From JBAXGE01 sp044344145 (GTDB taxonomy: Bacteria; Planctomycetota; Phycisphaerae; WQYP01): a stretch of DNA of 19,346 bases. This document shows positions 14,893 through 19,346 of this stretch, in pieces; the first letter of the stretch is position 1, and each line of letters begins with the position of its first letter. The position numbers were made by a program, and so were the translations under genes. The notes beneath the pieces were generated by a model. That model had not been told where the DNA came from, did no database searches, and saw only the letters and a list, made by a program, of their open reading frames with translations. The stretch covers positions 1 to 19,346 of the forward strand of contig JBIJDM010000026.1 of assembly GCA_044344145.1 (NCBI GenBank), written 5' to 3'.

Positions 14893-16416
14893 TTAGAAGC
14901 CATATTCGTGCCAGCGCCGGGTGACCAAGTCCACAGTTTTCTGGTCCATGGTGATTTCATTGGGCCAATCACGTACGGTGCCTTCGCCGGGCCATTTCTT
15001 GGTGGCATCAATCCCCATTTTGGAACCCGCCCCCATCGCCGGTGCGGCATGGTCAAGAATATCCAGCGGGCCTTCGGTGATCACCACATCCCGCCGCGGG
15101 TCCACATTAGCGGCCACATGGAACATCACATCATCAATATTGTGCACATCCACATGTTCATCCACCACCACAATCATTTTGGTCCAGGCCATCTGCCCAG
15201 CCCCCCAGATTGCGTGCATGACCTTACGGGCATGATAGGCGTACTCTTTGCGAATCTTGACAAAAACGCAGGAGTGAAACACGCCGAACATGGGCAAGTC
15301 ATAATCCAAAATATCTGGCACGAGTATTTTCAATAGCGGTAGAAACAACCGTTCCGTGGCTTTGCCCAGATAATAATCTTCCTGCGGAGGCTTGCCGACA
15401 ATCGTCGTGGGATAAATGGGATCACGGCGATGGGTAATAGCCGTCACCCGGAAGACCGGGAACTGGTCGGCCAGAGAATAAAAGCCGGTATGGTCACCAA
15501 AGGGACCTTCCAAAATCGTCTGCCGGGGGTCCACATAACCTTCGATGATAATTTCCGCATTGGCCGGAACTTCCAGTGGAACAGTTTTACAGGCCACCAA
15601 ATCAATCCCGCGTCCCTGCAGGAACCCGGCAAACATGTGTTCATCTATCCCCGGCGGGAGTGGCGCCGTGGCGGCATAGGGCAGAACCGACTCGCCCCCC
15701 AGCGATATGGCCAGCGGACAAGGCTTGCCCTGTCGGGCATAGGCACGGAAATGCCGGGCACCATCGTGGTGCGGGTGCCAATGCATGGCCGTGGTCTGGT
15801 GATCAAATATCTGTACCCGATACATACCCAGATTACGTGCGCCGGTTTCGGGATGACGTGTCACAATCTGCCCGAATGTGATGTACCGACCTCCATCCTC
15901 CGGCCAGCACTGAATGATCGGCAACATGTTCAAGTCGGCTTTGTCGGTATGCACGACTTCCTGACACGGCGCTGGTCCAGAACGCACTTTGGGCTGGTAC
16001 GAACCCAGCTTGAGTAGGTCATACCCCTTTTTGATTTTGTTCATCAGACCGATGGGCACTTCCGGTTTGGTCAATTCGCTGATGCGGCCTGCCAGTTCGT
16101 CGAAGCTGTCACACCCCAAAGCCATGTGCATGCGTTTATAGGAACCGAATGTATTGATGGCCAATGGAAGTGCGGACCCTTTGATCCGTTCAAATAGCAA
16201 CGCTTGATTGACTGCAGCGGTGCCATGGAGCGGTTGCTGCGCATCAAAGGGGGCGCGTTGACTACCGGCATAATAGCCAGCGGGATCCGGCGCTTTGGAA
16301 ACCCGGTCGGCAATTTCAGTTACTTCAAGCAGAGGATCCACTTCGGCCTTGATCCGGCGCAGCTCACCGGCGGATTCCAACGCTTGGAGAAAGTCACGCA
16401 AAGACGTATATGGCAT
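14893..16416 (-). CDS. ubiD: UbiD-family prenylated-FMN decarboxylase
   Basis: UbiD enzymes use prenylated FMN to remove a carboxylate from aromatic or unsaturated acids. The namesake acts on 4-hydroxy-3-polyprenylbenzoate in ubiquinone synthesis, and a close relative acts in the futalosine menaquinone route. The 507 residues resemble E. coli UbiD throughout. The cofactor and metal region is ITFGQIVTRHPETGARNLGMYR (179-200), and the catalytic set appears as Arg200, Glu303 and Asp308 in LEGPFGDHTGFY (302-313). The C-terminal signature is GSKMGIDATKKWPGE (464-478). The ATG at 16416 has AGAGGA upstream. UbiX, which makes the cofactor, is not in the window. Which quinone is made cannot be decided here. 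dsbD follows after 11 bases, so ubiD, dsbD and possibly ftsH form one transcript. Confidence 0.92.
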   Translation of the reverse strand: MPYTSLRDFLQALESAGELRRIKAEVDPLLEVTEIADRVSKAPDPAGYYAGSQRAPFDAQQPLHGTAAVNQALLFERIKGSALPLAINTFGSYKRMHMALGCDSFDELAGRISELTKPEVPIGLMNKIKKGYDLLKLGSYQPKVRSGPAPCQEVVHTDKADLNMLPIIQCWPEDGGRYITFGQIVTRHPETGARNLGMYRVQIFDHQTTAMHWHPHHDGARHFRAYARQGKPCPLAISLGGESVLPYAATAPLPPGIDEHMFAGFLQGRGIDLVACKTVPLEVPANAEIIIEGYVDPRQTILEGPFGDHTGFYSLADQFPVFRVTAITHRRDPIYPTTIVGKPPQEDYYLGKATERLFLPLLKILVPDILDYDLPMFGVFHSCVFVKIRKEYAYHARKVMHAIWGAGQMAWTKMIVVVDEHVDVHNIDDVMFHVAANVDPRRDVVITEGPLDILDHAAPAMGAGSKMGIDATKKWPGEGTVRDWPNEITMDQKTVDLVTRRWHEYGF

Positions 16417-16538
16417 TTTTTCCTCTTGAAAAAGGCCCTATCATATTACACACTATAGGCTGTGGCGAATCATTACGACGCCCCGTCCGCGGCACGCCTA
16501 TAATTTGCCGTATCAGCACATTACCGGAGTTAGCAAAC
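16417..16538. promoter_or_regulatory. Divergent promoter region between ubiD and ispE
   Basis: For ispE, a perfect TATAAT lies at 16499-16504 on the plus strand with no good -35. It would give a leader of about 28 bases ending at the proposed TTG start at 16539. For ubiD, the best -10 candidate on the minus strand is TATAGT at 16452-16457, about 35 bases before the ATG. The two divergent units could share control, which would link quinone and isoprenoid synthesis, but no clear operator repeat is seen. Confidence 0.4.
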
Positions 16539-17453
16539 TTGTCAACCTTGTTACCCTCATCGTCGCGCATTCAGGAAGTCAGTCCGGGCTGTTTTGTCAT
16601 TCACGCACCCGCCAAAATAAATCTGGGATTACGTGTTTTCCCTATTCGTGCCGACGGATATCACGATCTGGAAACATGGATGGTGCCGGTCTCCTGGCAT
16701 GATACCATTACTTACCGACCCGAGGGCCCTCTGCGTCTGGAAGTTACCGGCCGCAGTGAGGGGGTACCGCTTGAACCTGAACGCAATTTGATTGGGAAAG
16801 CCGCATTATTACTGGCCAAAACCACCCAACGTACCGCCACAGGATGCCTGCAATTGCATAAAGCCATACCTACAGGTGGCGGAATGGGCGGCGGGTCATC
16901 GGATGCCGCTCATACCCTAGTTTTGTTGAACCAAGTCTGGGACACAGGTCTGAGTAACCAACAACTCATCGAATTGGCCGCCCAATTGGGCAGTGATGTG
17001 GCCTTTTTTGTCCGCTGTTCGGCCGCGCTGTGCACTGGCCGGGGTGAGATTATGCGTCCTGCACGCAGTTATTACCCGCTCTATGCGGTCTTGATCTTGC
17101 CCACACAGGGCATATCCACCAAAGAAATATTCCAACGCTTTGATGCCGATACGCAACCGCGTACCTGGACGGGTAATTGGTGCAAGTGGGCTGCGCTGCC
17201 AGCGGAGGAGCTAAATCAGGTTTTAGCCAATGATTTGGAAAAACCCGCCTTTGCCTTCGCACCATGGCTAGAATCATTGCGTGACACCGCGGCTCTGGCC
17301 ATCGGACAAAAGGTCCACATGACCGGCAGCGGATCAACTTTGTTTACGTTGGCCTCGTCTGCGGGTGCAGCAGAGGCACTGGCCGAGACATTGACATCTG
17401 TACTGGCACAAACAGCCCAAACCATGTGTGTGAGGGTTTTGCGCCGGACCTGA
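16539..17453 (+). CDS. ispE: 4-diphosphocytidyl-2-C-methyl-D-erythritol kinase (IspE)
   Basis: IspE is the GHMP-family kinase that phosphorylates the 2-hydroxyl of CDP-methylerythritol in the MEP isoprenoid pathway. I choose TTG at 16539, with GGAG nine bases before it and a -10 box 35 bases upstream. This gives 304 residues, normal for the family. The in-frame ATG at 16410 would lie inside the divergent ubiD start and add 43 unconserved residues. Substrate-binding APAKINLGLRV is at 23-33 with Lys26, and YHDLETWMVPV at 41-51. The ATP loop is PTGGGMGGGSSDAA at 111-124, the catalytic Asp153 is in GSDVAFF, and the third GHMP motif is MTGSGSTLF at 261-269. A second TTG nine bases downstream is an alternative start. 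The SpoVG gene follows after 14 bases. Confidence 0.93.
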   Translation: MSTLLPSSSRIQEVSPGCFVIHAPAKINLGLRVFPIRADGYHDLETWMVPVSWHDTITYRPEGPLRLEVTGRSEGVPLEPERNLIGKAALLLAKTTQRTATGCLQLHKAIPTGGGMGGGSSDAAHTLVLLNQVWDTGLSNQQLIELAAQLGSDVAFFVRCSAALCTGRGEIMRPARSYYPLYAVLILPTQGISTKEIFQRFDADTQPRTWTGNWCKWAALPAEELNQVLANDLEKPAFAFAPWLESLRDTAALAIGQKVHMTGSGSTLFTLASSAGAAEALAETLTSVLAQTAQTMCVRVLRRT

Positions 17454-17467
17454 GCGGGAGGTATGCC

Positions 17468-17911
17468 ATGAAGGTTACGGAAATTCGGGTCAAACTGAAC
17501 AATGCACCACAGGATCGCCTGCGGGGCTTTTGCAGTATCACGCTGGATAGTTCCTTCGTGGTTCGGGATATCAAAATCATTGACGGTCCCCACGGTCTTT
17601 TTGTGGCCATGCCCAGCCGCAAGGTCATGGGCCACTGCCCCACTTGTCGGGGCAAAAACCCCATCAGCGCCAAATTCTGCAACCATTGCGGTGGACGGCT
17701 GGAAGAACAACGCCCCGTCTTGTCCGAAGCCAGTCGGCGCAAATTACACTGCGACATTGCCCATCCGATCAATGCCGCCTGCCGGGCGCTGGTTCAGGAT
17801 AGTATCCTGCAGGCCTATCAGGAAGAACTGACCCGCAGTCAGAGTCCGGACTATGTGGCCCCGCGCGATGAGGACATGGATGCGGGCGATTATGACACCG
17901 CCCAACATTAA
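17468..17911 (+). CDS. spoVG: SpoVG-family nucleic-acid-binding protein with an inserted zinc ribbon
   Basis: SpoVG proteins bind DNA and RNA and act as broad regulators; in Bacillus SpoVG influences septation and sporulation. Residues 1-53 match the SpoVG core: MKVTEIRVKL, GFCSITLDSSFVVRDIKIID, then GLFVAMPSRKV. The core resumes at about 93 with LHCDIAHPINAACRALVQDSIL. Between them lies an insert of about 40 residues with CPTC (57-60) and CNHC (71-74), a typical four-cysteine zinc ribbon. Bacillus SpoVG has only a short loop there and is about 97 residues, against 147 here. The acidic C-terminal tail after about 125 is not conserved. The ATG at 17468 is preceded by GGGAGG at 17456-17461. It lies 14 bases after ispE, so it is co-transcribed with it. 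In Bacillus spoVG also lies a few genes downstream of ispE. Confidence 0.88.
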   Translation: MKVTEIRVKLNNAPQDRLRGFCSITLDSSFVVRDIKIIDGPHGLFVAMPSRKVMGHCPTCRGKNPISAKFCNHCGGRLEEQRPVLSEASRRKLHCDIAHPINAACRALVQDSILQAYQEELTRSQSPDYVAPRDEDMDAGDYDTAQH

Positions 17912-17931
17912 AGATGACAGACGTGCCGATT

Positions 17932-17971
17932 TAGCCTAACATTGGTGGTGCAGTGACGAATTAATAGGCTA
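17932..17971. repeat. Inverted repeat in front of ispH
   Basis: TAGCCT (17932-17937) and AGGCTA (17966-17971) are exact reverse complements with 28 bases between them. The right arm ends just before the ispH Shine-Dalgarno GGAAAGG (17973-17979). There is no T-run, so it is not a classical terminator. It could be an operator or an RNA structure limiting ispH translation. Confidence 0.35.
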
Positions 17972-17987
17972 CGGAAAGGTACGATAT

Positions 17988-18944
17988 ATGAAAATCTTGC
18001 TGGCTAATCCGCGGGGTTTCTGCGCGGGTGTCAATATGGCGGTGGAAGTAGTGGAACGCGTGCTCCAACTCATGGGCCCGCCGGTGTACGTTTATCATGA
18101 AATTGTGCATAACCGCCATGTGGTGGAACGTTTCACCCGGCAAGGTGCCATCTTTGTCAACGCCGTTGATGAAGTCCCGGCGGGGGCCACTCTGGTATTC
18201 AGCGCCCATGGCGTATCGCCCGAGGTGCGCAAACGGGCTGACGACCGCCGTCTCATTCAGGTGGATGCAACCTGCCCGCTGGTGACCAAGGTCCACATGG
18301 AAGCCATCCGTTATGCCAAGCAGAAGTTCACCATTATCCTGATCGGTCATGCCGATCATGACGAAGTTGTCGGTACGGTCGGGGAGGCCCCGGATGCCAT
18401 TATCATTGTGGAAAATACCGACGATGTGGCCCAACTCAACATTCCCGAAGACCACCGGATTGTGTATCTGACCCAGACCACCCTGAGTCTGGACGACGCC
18501 GAAGTGATTATTGCGGCCCTGCGGAAGAAATATCCCCGGGTGCAATCCCCCCCGAAAGAAGATATTTGTTACGCCACCACCAACCGGCAGAGCGCGGTCA
18601 AACAGTTGGCGCCGGAGTGTGATCTGGTGCTGGTGGTGGGCAGCCAGAATAGCTCCAACAGCAAACGTCTGGTGGAAATTGCCGAGAACCGCGGGGTTAA
18701 AGCGTTTCTGGTGGACGATGTCAGCCACATCAATCACGACTGGTTCTATGAGGTGGATACGCTCATGTTGACTGCGGGGGCTTCAGCGCCGGAAGACTTG
18801 GTGCAGGCCATCATTGACACCCTGCAGCAGCATTACGGCGCCACGGTCGAGGAACGCCATGTCACCGATGAGGATGTGCATTTCGAATTGCCGTCTTCAC
18901 TGCGCAAGTTGGAACAGCAACGCGCCCCCAGCGGTACTCGTTAA
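17988..18944 (+). CDS. ispH: 4-hydroxy-3-methylbut-2-enyl diphosphate reductase (IspH/LytB)
   Basis: IspH is the iron-sulfur enzyme of the last MEP-pathway step, reducing HMBPP to isopentenyl and dimethylallyl diphosphate. The 318-residue protein has the three cluster cysteines: Cys12 in NPRGFCAGV, Cys96 in DATCPLV and Cys194 in DICYATTNRQ. Substrate-binding histidines appear as HEIVHN (His41), FSAHGVSP (His74) and IGHADHDE (His121-124) with Glu126. The SQNSSNS segment (219-225) and TAGASAPE (262-269) complete the pocket. The ATG at 17988 has GGAAAGG eight bases upstream. It lies 76 bases after the SpoVG gene on the same strand, so one transcript from ispE is plausible, with possible separate control through the repeat at 17932-17971. 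The tail after about 300 is variable. Confidence 0.96.
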   Translation: MKILLANPRGFCAGVNMAVEVVERVLQLMGPPVYVYHEIVHNRHVVERFTRQGAIFVNAVDEVPAGATLVFSAHGVSPEVRKRADDRRLIQVDATCPLVTKVHMEAIRYAKQKFTIILIGHADHDEVVGTVGEAPDAIIIVENTDDVAQLNIPEDHRIVYLTQTTLSLDDAEVIIAALRKKYPRVQSPPKEDICYATTNRQSAVKQLAPECDLVLVVGSQNSSNSKRLVEIAENRGVKAFLVDDVSHINHDWFYEVDTLMLTAGASAPEDLVQAIIDTLQQHYGATVEERHVTDEDVHFELPSSLRKLEQQRAPSGTR

Positions 18945-18963
18945 AACACCGGACCCGCGTGCA

Positions 18964-19346
18964 TTAGGGTGCCACTTTAGGATGCGGTTTGACCACGACG
19001 GTCATGCCGTTTACCTCAACCACATCGACTGCGGTACCGCGTGCGATATAATCGCCCCGGGTCGTCACATCCAGCAAATGAGTGCCAAAGCGGACTTTGC
19101 CCGCGGGACGCAAGTCAGTTTCAGCCAACCCCATAGCACCGGGGAATACCGCATCCGATGCCGTATTGGTCAGATCATCCCGTACCGGTTCAACGATGGC
19201 CGCAGCGGACGGCTGCAACTGCAAACGCCGGAAACCCGGGACCATGTGTAAATACCTGGCCAAACCCAGCATTACCCCCACCGAGAATACCGAACCAAAG
19301 ACCACCACACTGGCCCCAATTTGCATCCCTCCCCACATGGCCGGGG
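18964..19346 (-). CDS. NfeD-family membrane protein, C-terminal part
   Basis: The frame runs off the right edge without a stop, so the N-terminal part is missing. The ATG at 19338 is probably internal. The visible 124 residues from that ATG begin with a hydrophobic, probably transmembrane segment (about 7-28) and then a linker. They end in an OB-fold typical of NfeD: MGLAETDLRPAGKVRFG at about 69-85 and GDYIARGTAVDVVEVNGMTV at about 95-114. Long NfeD proteins carry an N-terminal ClpP-like serine protease domain and work with stomatin/flotillin-type partners in membrane quality control; short ones lack the protease. The window cannot tell which this is. The gene converges on ispH with a 19-base gap. 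Confidence 0.82.
   Translation of the reverse strand, partial: PAMWGGMQIGASVVVFGSVFSVGVMLGLARYLHMVPGFRRLQLQPSAAAIVEPVRDDLTNTASDAVFPGAMGLAETDLRPAGKVRFGTHLLDVTTRGDYIARGTAVDVVEVNGMTVVVKPHPKVAP

Noticed and set aside
15430..16017. 195-codon plus-strand frame opposite ubiD
   Set aside because: UbiD motifs on the minus strand cover the same bases, and the frame shows no protein family.
17961..18737. 258-codon minus-strand frame opposite ispH
   Set aside because: It is antisense to the conserved iron-sulfur and substrate motifs of IspH and has no sign of being translated.
1..19346. Mobile elements, defence systems, CRISPR arrays or a biosynthetic cluster
   Set aside because: No transposase, integrase, direct-repeat array, restriction or toxin gene is seen; apart from the propeller and edge genes all loci are core housekeeping functions.

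Overview
This 19.3 kb window is a dense stretch of bacterial chromosome made mostly of housekeeping genes, with about 55% G+C by eye. Thirteen protein-coding genes are recognisable, and two of them are cut by the window edges. I see no tRNA or rRNA gene, insertion sequence, prophage or CRISPR array. No gene-free stretch exceeds 300 bases; the longest is the 259-base divergent gap at 9729-9987. The organism is probably a member of the PVC group, perhaps a planctomycete of the Phycisphaerae type. The hints are the wording of the S20, IspH and IleRS proteins, an oligogalacturonate-lyase-like propeller of a kind common in Planctomycetes, Verrucomicrobia and Lentisphaerae, and a SpoVG protein interrupted by a zinc ribbon. 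This assignment comes from recall of family patterns, not from a search.

Layout. 1-1079 (+): 3' part of a tandem Lrp/AsnC-type protein related to siroheme decarboxylases. 1091-4597 (-): ileS followed by purN, 15 bases apart and probably one operon. 4704-5888 (+): an oligogalacturonate-lyase-like cytoplasmic beta-propeller, divergent from ileS. 5871-9728 (-): a full-length AddA helicase-nuclease whose 3' end overlaps the propeller gene by 18 bases. 9729-9987: divergent region with strong secondary structure and a likely rpsT promoter. 9988-10839 (+): rpsT (S20) followed by a TlyA/FtsJ-type rRNA methyltransferase lacking the usual S4 domain. 10841-16416 (-): ubiD, dsbD, ftsH in transcription order, with a perfect -10 box in front of ftsH. 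16539-18944 (+): ispE, a SpoVG protein with a four-cysteine zinc ribbon inserted in its fold, and ispH. 18964-19346 (-): C-terminal part of an NfeD-family membrane protein.

Functional themes. The window serves purine synthesis (purN), translation and ribosome maturation (ileS, rpsT, the methyltransferase), DNA end processing (addA), membrane and envelope quality control (ftsH, dsbD, NfeD), quinone-type prenylated-flavin decarboxylation (ubiD) and the methylerythritol-phosphate isoprenoid pathway (ispE, ispH). Quinone and isoprenoid genes stand back to back across the ubiD/ispE divergent promoter region.

I found no clear new multi-gene system. The points most worth following are the zinc-ribbon SpoVG sitting between two isoprenoid genes, the leader structure in front of rpsT with its coupled S4-less methyltransferase, the worn C-terminal zinc site of IleRS, and the fused siroheme-decarboxylase-like protein.
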